Positions 45,530 to 57,769 of a DNA stretch of 64,000 nt are shown in pieces. The notes beneath the pieces are model-generated. The model had not been told where the DNA came from. It saw only the letters and a list, made by a program, of their open reading frames with translations, and ran no database searches. The position numbers and the translations under genes were made by a program. Each line of letters starts with the position of its first letter. Position 1 is the stretch's first letter. The DNA comes from Magicicada septendecula (taxonomy: Eukaryota; Arthropoda; Insecta; Hemiptera; Cicadidae): assembly GCA_034769895.1 (NCBI GenBank), contig CM068367.1:1311953046-1312017045 (forward strand), written 5' to 3'.

Positions 45530-46070
45530 GATTGTTTCGAGAGCGTCGTAAGTATTTTTGTGGCGTGCGCCAGGCCCGAGCGGTGCACGTGCTGGTCTTT
45601 GTTGCCGCTTTTTGTCGACTCCTCTTAGCGGGAGAGTTTCGCATCGGGCCTGCAGGAGATTTTTAAAATAATATTTCATAACCGTACCACTAGTGTTAGT
45701 TATACGGCCGCGTCGTCGTACAGACGTCGCTCGTCGACAAAAACGCGCTGGCTTGCGTCTGTCACGTGACACCACACACAAGCGCGCGCTCCGCCCGCTT
45801 TTTTATTTCTGGACTATTTCTTCAAAAGGAGTTGTTGGTTTTTTCTTTCTGTACCATCTCACGTGTTCATTATTTATGGAAAACTTCTTGTTGCATTAGA
45901 GCCAGCTAGCACATTGTCACTTAACGTCAAGAGACAATAAATAATTATGATAAAAAAAAAAACATTTGTTGTTAAACTGTGGCTGGTGTAAGCGACCGAC
46001 GTGACGATGGCGGCCGTTTGCCTCAACCAATCAGCTATCCGTAAACAGCGCGACTTAGAATGAAATTTCT
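45530..46070. promoter_or_regulatory. CpG-rich, promoter-like patch
   Basis: Two clusters (45530-45800 and 45990-46065) are much richer in CG dinucleotides than the flanking AT-rich DNA. The second contains GATGGCGGCCG (a YY1-like motif) 12 bases before CAACCAATCAGC (a CCAAT box). This resembles a TATA-less housekeeping promoter. No adjacent exon could be identified on either side, so it may also be part of a repeat. Confidence 0.3.
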
Positions 46071-46232
46071 ACTCGTACCGTAAGTAATATTAACTACAGA
46101 ACGTTACTGATTATTTTTAAACAAATTAGAATCGCTTGTACGTAAGTTGAACAACATAGCCTGCCGTTTCTCGCGCGAACTTTTACTTCAGACTATCTCT
46201 GCAGTTTTCTTTCAACTGGTGACTCGTCTTCC

Positions 46233-46279
46233 AATTGGTTGTCAGCAATGGTTTTCCTTCTTATTGCTGACAACCAATT
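46233..46279. repeat. Perfect 17-bp hairpin
   Basis: AATTGGTTGTCAGCAAT at 46233-46249 and its exact reverse complement at 46263-46279, loop 13 bases. Confidence 0.85.
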
Positions 46280-46359
46280 TCAAATTTTGGAAACAATATT
46301 TCTTCCTTATTTGAGGCAATTTAGTAGTGAATATGTCCATAGTGAATATATGTAGTATC

Positions 46360-46535
46360 GGCTGAATTGGTGGGAACATCTTTGCCGAATGGATGACTGC
46401 CGCATCTCCAAACAACTATGGAACAATAAGCCAAGTGGACGGAGAGGAGGAAGCGCTGGAGTGACCAGCTGTACTCTTTGCCTATTTGAGACCGGAACAA
46501 ACCATCCTTGGTTTAATCCTTGAATATTATGATGA
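46360..46535 (+). pseudogene. LINE 3' end fragment with GAT tail
   Basis: Nearly the same sequence as 52258-52455 (CGGCTGAATTGGTGGGAACA, GCCGAATGGATGACTGCCGC), coding LNWWEHLCRMDDCRI and a shortened tail. It ends in GATGATGATGATAATG. It lacks a stretch of the GRPRKRW block that the other copy retains. Confidence 0.8.
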
Positions 46536-46818
46536 TGATGATAATGAATATTTCTTCCGGTTTTCTTTTATTGTTCCAACGTCAATTCGATTGCTCTTCC
46601 TCCATAATTTCGATTATATCCATACCCATTCTTTTTCTCATTTCCTATTTTGTTCAATATTTCAAGGTCATAGCTTTTTTCCCAGTAGTCTTTAAGTATT
46701 AATTATTCCAATAAATAATTTATAAATTTCTATTCGTTATACAATTATCATTAATGAAGTAATAACGCCAAGGTGATGAATTAATTGGATATAGGCCTAC
46801 TAATAAATATCTTTTGCC
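46536..46818. other. AT-rich spacer
   Basis: No gene was recognised. Confidence 0.5.
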
Positions 46819-46832
46819 ACTTTGTTCATTCA

Positions 46833-46974
46833 AGATCACCTAATTGCATGTCCAGCCTTGATCTCAGACACGCAAGTCCAAGACGAAGATGGTATGGCAA
46901 GGCTCTCACGTCTCTACTGGTCAGCCTAATGGCCCAACAGCCAAGGGTGGGCGTTGGCTAGTAAGTAAGTAAGT
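46833..46974 (+). mobile_element. Very short retroposon (142 bp) with GTAA tail and 14-bp target duplication
   Basis: Flanked by identical ACTTTGTTCATTCA (46819-46832 and 46975-46988). Its 3' end is (GTAA)n (GTAAGTAAGTAAGT). The body codes a scrap like ARLSRLYWSA and GPTAKGGRW-type sequence in broken frame, so it is probably the 3' end of a LINE or of a SINE that shares its tail. Confidence 0.8.
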
Positions 46975-46988
46975 ACTTTGTTCATTCA

Positions 46989-47852
46989 GTAACTAACATT
47001 TTTCCAGTTGTTTTTATAATATTTATGTACTTAAAAAATTTAAAGTTTGTATTGATACAGTAATTTATGAGTACATATGATACAATTCCAAAATTAATTC
47101 GGTCCGTTGTTCGTTTAGAGTTCAACAACTTTAAATGACGTTGCCGGCTATTTGCTGATGAAATCACCGGGAAACAGGTAGATTTTTACAAAACTACTTT
47201 CAGAGAATTGCCACGCCTTCTAGACTAGACTATCTTTGGCACACTTCGTATATCTTCAGTATAAACATTAGAGACGCGTGAAGATACGATCATAAAGTAC
47301 AGAGCAAACGATATGTTAGCTAGCTGTACATTAAATAAAACTGGAAATCACCTCTTAAATTGTCAGATGACAATTAATTATTGCGATGTGAAAGGACATT
47401 TTATCATTTACTGCCTGATATAAAGTCAGTCGACCCTTTACAAAAGTACGTCCTAGTCCCTGGGTGAGAGGCTGGCTGGCTGGTTAGGCCTCACTAAACG
47501 GTTCTAACCTTATCTTGATCACTTATGTTGTTATATTCCGGCCTTAAATAATACGGTACAGCCAGAGTATGAGTGCTCTTCCCCTTGCAATCTTGTGTGA
47601 TTAAATATAGATTGGTGTACGTAATTAATTGGAGAAATGATTTTTTTTAATCAGATATTCTAATTAATCTGTCATTACTTCAGACAGCCTTCATCGCTTT
47701 TTTAGTTACAATTTTGGCGTTTAATAACAATGTATTATAAAGATAGCCTTGGTTTTTCAAGATTAAAATGTGAGTAAAATAAAAACAGCGAGGTGTATGC
47801 ATAAAATAGAATTATAAAAATACTGGAACGGTCACGTAATTCTATGCTTCCT
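46989..47852. other. Intergenic DNA, no gene recognised
   Basis: AT-rich sequence. Nothing could be assigned. Confidence 0.5.
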
Positions 47853-48024
47853 GGAATGACAATGGGTCTGAAACGTGGATGCTGAATACGAGTGCTTCCC
47901 CGACGACCGCACAGAGAGGTACGGAAAAGATTACGCTAGGAATGACAATGGGTCAGAAACGTGGATGCTGAATACGAGTGCTTCCCCGACGACCGCACAG
48001 AGAGGTACGGAAAAGATTACGCTA
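47853..48024. repeat. Recent 86-bp tandem duplication
   Basis: 47853-47938 and 47939-48024 are 86-bp units that differ at one position (T/A at the 16th base). The near identity points to a recent event. Confidence 0.95.
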
Positions 48025-48375
48025 GGAATAAAAAGCGTTGTAACAATATAATTAAATGGATAAGAGACTAAATTCCAGCAGTTGATACACTTATAGAATT
48101 AGTAAAGTATACTGGACGTGGGCAGAACATTTGAGTAAGTGACGCTGTGGCAGACAGCCACGAAGGTTGCTAGGTTAGAGCCCAGAGATGTAAAAAGATC
48201 TTTTGAAAGAAGGAGGGGTGACTTCGGTGCGTTTCATAGGGACAAAATGTATTATGAAAATACATAAATTATTAGGAAATCAGTGGGGAAACATTTGTAA
48301 TCAAAGGCAGACAAGTGCTAATGATTATGATGATGATGGTGGTGGCAGTGGTGATGATGATGACGATGGTGTCAT
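48025..48375 (+). pseudogene. Probable LINE 3' end with GAT tail
   Basis: Broken frames give TGRGQNI, a KKIFERRRGDFGAFHRD-like block and CIMKIHKLLGNQWGN, followed by a long GATGATGGTGG-type tail (48325-48370). The resemblance to other LINE tails in the window is mainly in layout and tail. Moderate confidence. Confidence 0.45.
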
Positions 48376-48589
48376 ATGGGGTACAGGTCAAAATCTCGTC
48401 TCTATATAGTTTAATTGAACAGAAAATGATCGACAAAATGTTTAGAAATGAAGGTTTGTTATTCTGAAAGCTTTAACAGCTCACAGTCGCCACAATCCGT
48501 CTTTTTGTCATCCAGATTTTGTTACAACCAATGCAAATAGTAATACAAATGCTACCTATTACTTTCTCAATTGACCTACATTTTCCCAC
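48376..48589. other. Spacer
   Basis: No gene was recognised. Confidence 0.5.
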
Positions 48590-48690
48590 GCAGCTATGGG
48601 ATATTGTTTTTGGTGAAGATCGGTTAAGGGGAAGGGGTAGTTTACCTGCAACCTTTTACGTTTTAACAACAGTAAAGTACTTGAAAATTC
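48590..48690 (+). repeat. Dispersed repeat family, short copy
   Basis: GGTGAAGATCGGTTAAGGGG followed by AAGGGGTAGTTTACCTGCAA matches 50828-50870 and the reverse complement of 32540-32590. Confidence 0.75.
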
Positions 48691-48947
48691 ATTTAAACTT
48701 TTTGAAACAATGGTAATTGTTAAAAATAAAATAATTTTGTTGCCAGGCAATAAAATTATAATTTTTCATTTTAATGTAAATCATGTATGAGTTAATAGTA
48801 TAATGGATTAATTTACACTCAAAATGTACAAACAGAAAATTTTGTTACAAACATCAATATCATTCGTGGCAGGCAAGCATATCTCAGTTATGTAATGTTT
48901 ACGTTTCCATTTTATTATTATGACTACCGCAATAAAAAGGCAGGGAA

Positions 48948-50431
<1,484 letters not shown>

Positions 50432-50525
50432 TGTACAACGTTATCGGCAACAAAGAAGTAGTTTTTGTTAAAATTCCTTCCCGGGATATTTGGCCTTAGT
50501 CCAATATTTCCTACAAAAACAGACG

Positions 50526-50556
50526 TTTCGGCAATGCCATCGACTTCCATCATCAG
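50526..50556 (-). ncRNA. Hammerhead-like core in dispersed repeat, copy 1
   Basis: Minus strand CTGATGA, then a potential but mismatched stem II, then GAAA. The partner copy at 51318-51348 has a perfect six-pair stem II. Confidence 0.3.
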
Positions 50557-51317
50557 TGAAAATCGAGTGCGATAACGTGAGGTGGTATACGTTAGTGACC
50601 ACAGTACTGTGGTTAAGGCTGAAGCAGTAAGTAGAAAGAAGTAGTTTCTATGGTAATATTTCATTTTGAAAATGATTTTAAATATAAATCTTAGAATATG
50701 GAAGTCATGTATGGTTCTCCATACCGATTTTTTTCTATGGCAAACGATAACAGCCGCAAATTCAAACAGAATCAAGTACTCTTTTGCATACAGCCCAGAA
50801 TTGTAGAGTTCTCAAGACCTATTGTTTTTGGTGAAGATCGGTTAAGGGAAAGGAGTAGTTTACCTGCAACATTTTATGTTGTAACAAGAGAAATGTTTCC
50901 ATGACGAACGATAACTGCCGCACATTCAAACAGAATCAAATATTTTTTTGTATGCGCCCCTGAATTGTAGAGGACTGAAGGTCTATTGATTTTGGAGAAG
51001 ATCGGTTAAGAGAAAGGGGTAGTTTACCTGAAACATTTTATGATTTAACAAGAGTAAAGTACTTAATTTTTATAAATAAAGTATCCTGATAAGAAGCTCA
51101 TAATAATCCACTGTAGAAACGTAGATGAAATATCTATAAATGAAGAGGTTAGGTGAACGGGGTGGGGGTAATTTTCTATTATTAAAAATTATAGTTGAAG
51201 GTGGAGGGGAGAATTTTTTATGTGTACTACGTTATCGGCAACAAAGAAGTAGTTTTTTGTTAAAATTGCTTCCCGGGCTGTTTAGCTGTAGTCCAATGTT
51301 TTCTGCAAAACCAGACT

Positions 51318-51348
51318 TTTCGGCAGTGCCATCGACTGCCATCATCAG
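51318..51348 (-). ncRNA. Hammerhead-like core in dispersed repeat, copy 2
   Basis: Minus strand CTGATGA, T, GGCAGT, seven-base loop, ACTGCC (perfect stem II), GAAA. A possible stem III follows (AGTC pairing with GACT, and TTTT with AAAA). Stem I is not clear. Confidence 0.4.
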
Positions 51349-51535
51349 TGAAAATCGAGTGCGAAAACGTGAGGTGGTATACGTTAGTGACCACAGTACT
51401 GTGGTTAAGGCTGAAGCAATAAGTAGAAAGACGTAGTTTGTATGGAAATATTTCATTCGAATATGATTTTAAATATAAATCTTAGAACATGGAAGGCATG
51501 TATGGTTCTCCATACCGATATTTTTCTACGTTGTC

Positions 51536-51907
51536 CCCGTCAGCCGTCTTGAAATCTCCAGAGACTTTGCATTCCTTGGTCTTAAATCATTATATTCCGA
51601 CTAACGTCAGCAGTCAGACCCTCCACATCGACCTGAAGTGCTACTCATAGAGGACGAAATCCAGAAGTTTTCAACCAAAAAATCAAAGTAGTAAATAAAA
51701 AATAATATGAGTTGTCAGAGCAGGTTACAGCAACGGTATCGACTCTGCAGAACCTGCTCTGTAGACTTCAGTTTTGTGGTTATTTTGCTTTCCACTACTT
51801 TTTTAGGTTAATGGTAGCTACTTAATCGTAACTGTAGCTTTCGTGCCATAACTTTCGTAACTGACAAAGAAATGTCCACTTGAAGAAATTTTCTTAATTG
51901 ATGTATA
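51536..51907. other. Spacer
   Basis: No gene was recognised. Confidence 0.5.
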
Positions 51908-51923
51908 ACATATATAAGGCATA

Positions 51924-52459
51924 CTGTCTTGGAACAAATTAGCAGTTTTGAATACCTGGGCTACAGTGTGTCTTATGAGGCAAGCAACGACGTGGTGCCA
52001 TAAGTTGGATAAGTTCAACCTTATGTGCGGGACTATCAGACGAAACCTTAAGTCAGCAAGTAAAGGAACACGCCTAAAATTCTACAAGGTGGTGGCTCTT
52101 CCCACACTTCTTTATGGGGCTGAGAATTGGACTTTAACGAAAGGCCAGGCCAGTCGCATCCAAGCGGGTGAAATGAGATTTCTCAGGCACGTGGCAGGGT
52201 ATACTCTCCATGATATACGGCAGGAACTGAATATTATGACTATACTCGACAGGATCGGCCATTATCGGCTGAATTGGTGGGAACATCTTTGCCGAATGGA
52301 TGACTGCCGCATCCCCAAACAACTATGGAACTATAAGCCGAGGGGACGGAGAGGTGTGGGACGTCCGAGGAAGCGCTGGAGTGACCAGCTGTAATATTTT
52401 GATACCAGAACAAACCATTCTTGGTTTAAACCTTGAGGATGATGATGATGATGATGATG
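51924..52459 (+). mobile_element. 5'-truncated LINE with GAT tail and 16-bp target duplication
   Basis: Flanked by identical ACATATATAAGGCATA (51908-51923 and 52460-52475). It starts inside the FEYLGY block (EQISSFEYLGYSVSYE), then the 51948 frame holds LYGAENWTLTKGQASRIQAG, LNWWEHLCRMDDCRI and RRGVGRPRKRWSDQL and closes with a stop at 52392-52394. It ends in (GAT)n. 536 bp. Confidence 0.93.
51948..52394 (+). pseudogene. LINE ORF2 C-terminal part, open
   Basis: A 148-codon open frame. After the first ~20 codons it is a clean LINE thumb and tail: CGTIRRNLKSASKGTRLKFY, KVVALPTLLYGAENW, RFLRHVAGYTLHD, HYRLNWWEHLCRMDD and GRPRKRW. It lacks the reverse-transcriptase active site, which was never copied. 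Related to 58523-59198 (CGTIRR…TQLKFYKVVAVPNLTYG). Confidence 0.9.
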
Positions 52460-52475
52460 ACATATATAAGGCATA

Positions 52476-53621
52476 TCTGTAACGATAGTTGAGGCTTTTG
52501 TTTTCCCATGGGCGGTAGACGAGATAGCCTTGAAACTGAATGCGTCTCCCAACGTTTACCACAAGATAATGAACCCATTACCGCGCGTCACAAAAACGCA
52601 CAGATGTGGACAACGCGCAGAACTCTCTCATTATCAAATACATAACTTTTCGCGCTTTCTCTCTTACACTTGTTGTCTGTCCAGTTATTTTTGTCCTCTA
52701 TAAAAACACAACATACGCATATGTGACGAGTGCCAGTCAATTAAAACTCGTGTTTTTTTCCATTCATAAACGACTGCTGTGGTGGGGAGAGACTCTTTTA
52801 ATTCACTCGAATTATTATCTTTACTACACCGCAATTAAGTTCAACTAAAAGCGTACGAGTGAATATTTTCACACACAAACACGTCTTGGCAATTTGGTTA
52901 CCGGCTTTCGGTTGGGATTTGCTTTCATACGTTTATGACTTTAGCCCTGACCTCTGAACATGAACGTCTGCATCGCTATTATTTAATAGCCATCTTACAA
53001 GTACTCGAGCTGAGCAGAAGAGCAATATCAAAGAATGTGCATTACGCGCACATAAAGTATGTGTTTGAGTGATTTGACTGCCTGAAGTCTTCCGCCATTT
53101 ATTGATATTTTTGGTGAGGGTATTTATTTATTGTGGGCTAATTTCTATGTCTTTGCACGCGACAAACAAAATCACGAAATGCTTTTCTCGGTTCAGTAGT
53201 TTTAGGCTGGATGGTGAGCGGTTCAGCTTTTCCATAGCACAGTCAGGTTCCGAATGGACAGTGTCGTTTACGGAGATGTGGTCAACGTGTGAAGTAAAAA
53301 AAAAATACTTCGACACATAAACATACCAAGACTTCCAGGGACCTCGCACGTATAGTAAAATCGTCGAAGATCTTTACTAGAAGATAAGTTATAGGCACTG
53401 GATAGAGAAATTTATCCAATATGCAAGTTAAACAATGGATACGACAAGATAACGGTCCTTCAGAGGTGGGTCGCCGAGTTCTCACCAATAATCGAAACAG
53501 TATTAGCACTAAAAAAAATAATAATAATATTAACTTCGCAGCATCATGTAATGAAAGTATGTACTCAAACAAACGCTGATTCTTGAACGAGAGAATTGTC
53601 AATACTTACTTTGAAACTGAA
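52476..53621. other. Intergenic DNA, no gene recognised
   Basis: Motif-free short frames only. Confidence 0.5.
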
Positions 53622-53623
53622 TA

Positions 53624-54466
53624 CAGCAGAGCATCGATTATCCCAACATCCGTTAACTGAACGATCTATTATCCGAACTCAATAAAAAGTGCAATTATTT
53701 ACTGCACTGTACAGTAATGTATTGGACACGTGCAGGCGTATTGGATATTTATTGAAGATAAAAAATTGTTTACTAAAAATTATTAGTAATGTACAGTAAT
53801 AAATAAACGCTGTAGCTATACAGCCTTACAATCGATAAACAAAGAATTGGCTAAAGATGGATGAAGCCGATCCCGGTTTTCAGTTATTAACCGATGAAGA
53901 GATAGTCGAGTCATTAAATGAACGTAATGAAAACGAAACCAATTCAGATGAAGACGGCGAAAATGCTACTAACACAAAAGCTTTTGACGCACTTAAGACT
54001 ATTCTAAAGTGGGCCGAAACAGAAGACAAGATAGATTGTATTCAGTTTATGAATCTTAAACGACTTCAGTCTTTAGCAGCGAGAAAACGGGGTATCGGTT
54101 TGAAGCAGACAGTGATAGAACAATTCTTCAAAAAAGTATAAATCCATGTTTTTTTTATTTTTTTTATTTTTAGTTAATTTTGTAGTACAGTGTTTGTCAC
54201 CAAACTCTAATATTGTTTAAATTAACTTTTGGTGTTTATTAATTGCACTCAGTTTTAATTCAGTGATTTTTAGCCTTAGTAATACATTACGGTACAGTAT
54301 ACAGGTTGATGTAATTATGTAACAATATGTTAGAAATTATTTTGTACTAAAAATCTTTGTTTTTGTAAAAAGAAATAATGTTTTAAATTTACGATCTACT
54401 ATCCGAAATATCGATTAGCCGAACGGGCTCTCGTCCCGAGAGGTTCGGATAATCGATGCTCTACTG
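53624..54466 (+). mobile_element. Tigger/pogo DNA transposon, internally deleted, with intact ends
   Basis: Left end CAGCAGAGCATCGATTATCC; right end is the reverse complement of CAGTAGAGCATCGATTATCC (one mismatch in 20). Flanked by TA on both sides (53622-53623, 54467-54468), the usual pogo target. 843 bp, holding only a C-terminal transposase fragment. Confidence 0.92.
53857..54141 (+). pseudogene. Tigger-type transposase, C-terminal fragment
   Basis: A 94-codon open frame: acidic segment (DEEIVESLNERNENET), then a helix-rich stretch (AFDALKTILKWAETED) and the C-terminal ARKRGIGLKQTVIEQFFKK. This order (EEI…, A…AL…W, KQ..I..FFKK) is the end of Tigger-like pogo transposases. The DNA-binding (CENP-B-type) and DDE domains are missing. 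The ATG at 53857 is followed by an intact frame, so a short protein could still be made. It would lack catalytic function. Confidence 0.8.
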
Positions 54467-54468
54467 TA

Positions 54469-55049
54469 CGTACAAAATATGAGATGCATCAGCTATGAGA
54501 AATAGTTATGAGACATATGATAGTATTTTCTACTAAGTACTTACTTGTGTGAAGTGTGTTGTTATTAAATAAATACATGCATAATATTTTAACAGATTAT
54601 GACTTGAGACTGAAACTCTTTCATACAGACTTAGACATAATCTGATGTAACCATAATGTGTTAGAATTTAGTCGGTTTCATTTATCCTGTTCATATTTTG
54701 TATGATGTTTATGGAGAACGTCATGATTATGCTGCTCAATCATACATTCTAACCGATGTAATAGTAGTTTTCAATATTACTGCGTATCGTTATTAATTTG
54801 TTTTACCTATACTAACTATATTAATAAAATCTTTTATTTCTGTATTTATGATACTATAAATTATTCTTCATTATTGATTTATTCTATTATAAACTAACAA
54901 TTACACCGCGCTTATACAGTTATTATTACTTATAAATAAACAGTGTCGGAGAGTGACTCCAAGCTGTGGGTAATTTCTAAACAATTATGACCCTCCACCC
55001 ACAAAATGTCCGTAACCGACAGGGAAATTAAGATTCTTTATAAGAAAAT
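54469..55049. other. Intergenic DNA, no gene recognised
   Basis: AT-rich sequence without motifs. Confidence 0.5.
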
Positions 55050-55106
55050 ATAGTATAGTCAATATAGTATAGTCAATATAGTATAGTCAATATAGTATAG
55101 TCAATA
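55050..55106. repeat. 14-bp tandem repeat, four units
   Basis: ATAGTATAGTCAAT repeated four times without change. Confidence 0.95.
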
Positions 55107-55959
55107 TAAAAAGCCAGTCGTGCTTAAACGTGATGTTTAGTTTCTCATTATAATGTTATAATATCAAGAATTTAAAACAAAAACAATGGTCCAAATTTTA
55201 ATATTAAAAAATAAAATACTATTACACTATAATACTGATAATACTGCAATGAATAAGGGTAATTAGCAAATACTGTATTTACGAGAGAATACGATAATAA
55301 TTTTAAGAATATAGGCTTATATAACATTTGATGATTCGTGAACGATCGTAATCGCGCAAAACAACCGGTCAGCGCTTCGGATATAGTACACAACTGTCCT
55401 GATGGATTCTCTGAACTGAGAGATGGACATTGGACCTCCCACTCAAGGCACTGAAAGCTTACAGAAGTTGTCACCATCGCTTAGCCCATGCGTCCTGCTC
55501 ACTTTCCAGTGCTGGAGGATTCACATCTCAAATGAGATGGACATTGCTTACCAGCAAGTAGTTGCTTCCACAAATAGTCGACTAAAATAGAAAAATACAA
55601 ACTAAATTAGGAAAAGTATTAAAATTTAATATAAATAATTAAGTTTAATTAGAAATCTTGATTCTGTTAAAGACGAAGTTAAATATGACTGCTATTATTT
55701 TTTTAGACAAAATTTCTTGTTCTTATGAGATTACCTAGATCCCCTTGAATATATGCAACTATAAATAAGCACATCATATATATGAGTTGTGAACAATTTC
55801 AAAGCTGTTAGTGAATTCCACGGCATTGAAGTTTAGAAATTCTGTAAGTACCTAACCTACATTATTTAATATATAATTCCACGTACCATCCAATATACAT
55901 TTACATGTTTGTGTATGCGTGTGCTCATATATCTTACTACAAACTGAATTAGCTTGTAG
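55107..55959. other. Intergenic DNA, no gene recognised
   Basis: AT-rich sequence. Nothing could be assigned. Confidence 0.5.
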
Positions 55960-56180
55960 GAAGATTGGTGGTTAGTTCAGAAGACTTCAGTTATTCTGCT
56001 GACCTATCAAAGGATTTAAATTTCTACATCCTTTCAATCCTATTCCGCAGCCACTCGATCCACGACCTCATCCATGCATTCTCCTTCCATTAGTCTTTAT
56101 CTCTAATTCCGTAGTTGTGTAGTTCGTCTTTCTTCGACGCTATAGCCCTCTTTCGTATCATGGGATTTTGTCTTCCACTC
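55960..56180 (-). pseudogene. Possible LINE 3' fragment
   Basis: The minus strand gives RKRAIASKKDELHNYGIRDK and KENAWMRSWIEWLRNRIERM in broken frame. Consistent with a LINE tail but without a diagnostic motif. Confidence 0.25.
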
Positions 56181-56559
56181 GTGTAAGACAAAATGTGAAT
56201 CGTATGGGAAGGAAATCCTTAACAATAAACAGGATGAAAAAAGAAATGTAACTCTACCAAGAAAACGGTGGCCGTAAATACATTGTAAGTTCCGAACAGA
56301 TAATGGGCTGATATCTGTACGCGAGTCTTCACGCCAAAACCCACACCAGTCGAGAAGCGCACATTAGTGTAATCGTATGTCAAATAGGAATCGGTACAGA
56401 GAATTCACGCAACTTTAAAACTTTTAAAAACAGTTTGGTATAAACGAAGAGATGAAGACAATTAAAACCATGAAAGTTTAACTTTTTTCAAATTATCTGT
56501 GCTAAGAAAAAGTCACTCAACAAAAATAGCAACTTTTTGAAAAAAGATAACAGATTGTT
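56181..56559. other. Spacer
   Basis: No gene was recognised. Confidence 0.5.
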
Positions 56560-56885
56560 ATTAGAGGAAAGATGGGGATTTAGGGAACTTTGTTTCAGAA
56601 TATTGAAAGGAAACAGTTGATTTGGAACGGCCATGTTCAGAGGATGGGGGATAAGAGTCATAAAGAAGGTGAAGCAGTGGATTCCTCCCTATCGTCAGAA
56701 GAGGGGGAAGATTGAGAAAATACTGAGAAAAGGCTTTACTATTATACTATTTATATATAATACTATTTATACCTTTTGAGAACCGTGGGTGCACGAGATC
56801 TCCGGGATGGAACGTGGACTGATCGGATCGAGTGGCTGGACAACGTCGAAGAACGTTTTAAAATCTACGTATGGCTATAATAAAG
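56560..56885 (+). pseudogene. LINE ORF2 C-terminal fragment
   Basis: FQNIERKQLIWNGHVQRMGD carries the 'QL.W.GH..RM' tail motif. The following GRPRLR region is frameshifted, with a short ATACTATTTATA duplication at 56740-56772. A final TWTDRIEWLDNVEERFK ends it. Confidence 0.7.
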
Positions 56886-57144
56886 TTACAGCTGCTATTA
56901 GATTTTAAACCTATAACCAGCTATAGGATGGCTGCTTATGACTCTGAGAACAGCTACTGATTTAAATGTTATCACGATAGGACACTTAGTTTTCATTTGA
57001 GAGAATACATTTTTTTATACTTGGATTTCGTTGTCCATGACGTGTCCGTTGATTAACTAAATATAATTAAATCACTACCAACTCGGAACAAAAAGTTTCT
57101 TATGGGTAAAAACGTAAAGGTTTTACCTTACAGTCTGAACCAGT

Positions 57145-57169
57145 TTTCGCTTATTATAAGCTTCATCAG
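57145..57169 (-). ncRNA. Hammerhead-like core, left arm of the foldback
   Basis: Minus strand CTGATGA, A, GCTTA-TAA-TAAGC (perfect five-pair stem II), GAAA. A full CUGAUGA…GAAA hammerhead core. Stem I and III partners are not clear from the flanks. Confidence 0.45.
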
Positions 57170-57379
57170 AGGCTGCCACTGGGAGCGCTGTCCGTCTTGT
57201 TCATGGCGACGGTGTCGACGTTTGAAGGATCGATGTTGTGTGTGTGGGGTGTGATATGTTCGAATAATGCGTGTGATTTGAATTGTGTCTGTTCGTTTAG
57301 GATGTCGTTTTTATGTGTTTTTGTGTTTGTATATTTCCAATTGTTCAAGAGTGGAACGTAGGAATCCACATTTTCAATT

Positions 57380-57748
57380 GTTCCATTGGGCCAGACAGGA
57401 CGTAGCTTCAAACAAAGATACCTTGAACACACAAAGGCACTACACTCCACTACCGAATCCACCTTCGCAAACCATCTCATTGAAGCAAACCACACATACA
57501 AAAACATCGACATTGACATGGATATTCTACATGTACACACAAAATGCCGAAAACTAAACATTCTTGAACAACTGGAAATATAGAAACACACAAAAACACA
57601 ACAAAACGACATCCTAAACGAACAGACACAATTCAAATCACACGCATTATTCGAACATATCACACCCCATACACACAACATGGATCCTTCAAAAGTCGAC
57701 ACCGTCGCCAAGAACAAGACGGACAGCGCTCCCAATGGCAGCCTCTGA
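57380..57748 (+). pseudogene. Penelope-like GIY-YIG endonuclease, C-terminal part
   Basis: The frame gives GQTGRSFKQRYLEH (end of the YIG-Q-T…R…EH nuclease motif), FANHLIEANHTYKNIDIDMD, KLNILEQLEI, a stop at 57581-57583, then DILNEQTQFKSHALFEHITP to a final stop near 57748. The GVY and YI part before GQT is lost: the sequence in front is the inverted arm. It matches the layout of the 14315-15097 protein. Confidence 0.8.
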
Positions 57749-57769
57749 CGAAGCTTATAATAATCGAAA
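57745..57769 (+). ncRNA. Hammerhead-like core, right arm (one stem pair broken)
   Basis: CTGACGA, A, GCTTA-TAA-TAATC, GAAA. The same core as the left arm, with one mismatch in stem II and C at the variable core position. Confidence 0.35.

Larger units (their letters stand above)
50432..51535 (+). repeat. Dispersed repeat family with two ~310-bp direct repeats
   Basis: The unit at about 50432-50735 recurs at about 51221-51535 (both with CGTTATCGGCAACAAAGAAG, CATCATCAGTGAAAATCGAG and GTGACCACAGTACTGTGG). Between them lie two internal copies of a GAAGATCGGTTAAG-containing block. Each 310-bp unit carries a hammerhead-like core on the minus strand, as in Penelope-like terminal sequence, so this may be the terminal-repeat part of a Penelope-like family. 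No reverse transcriptase remains. Confidence 0.7.
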
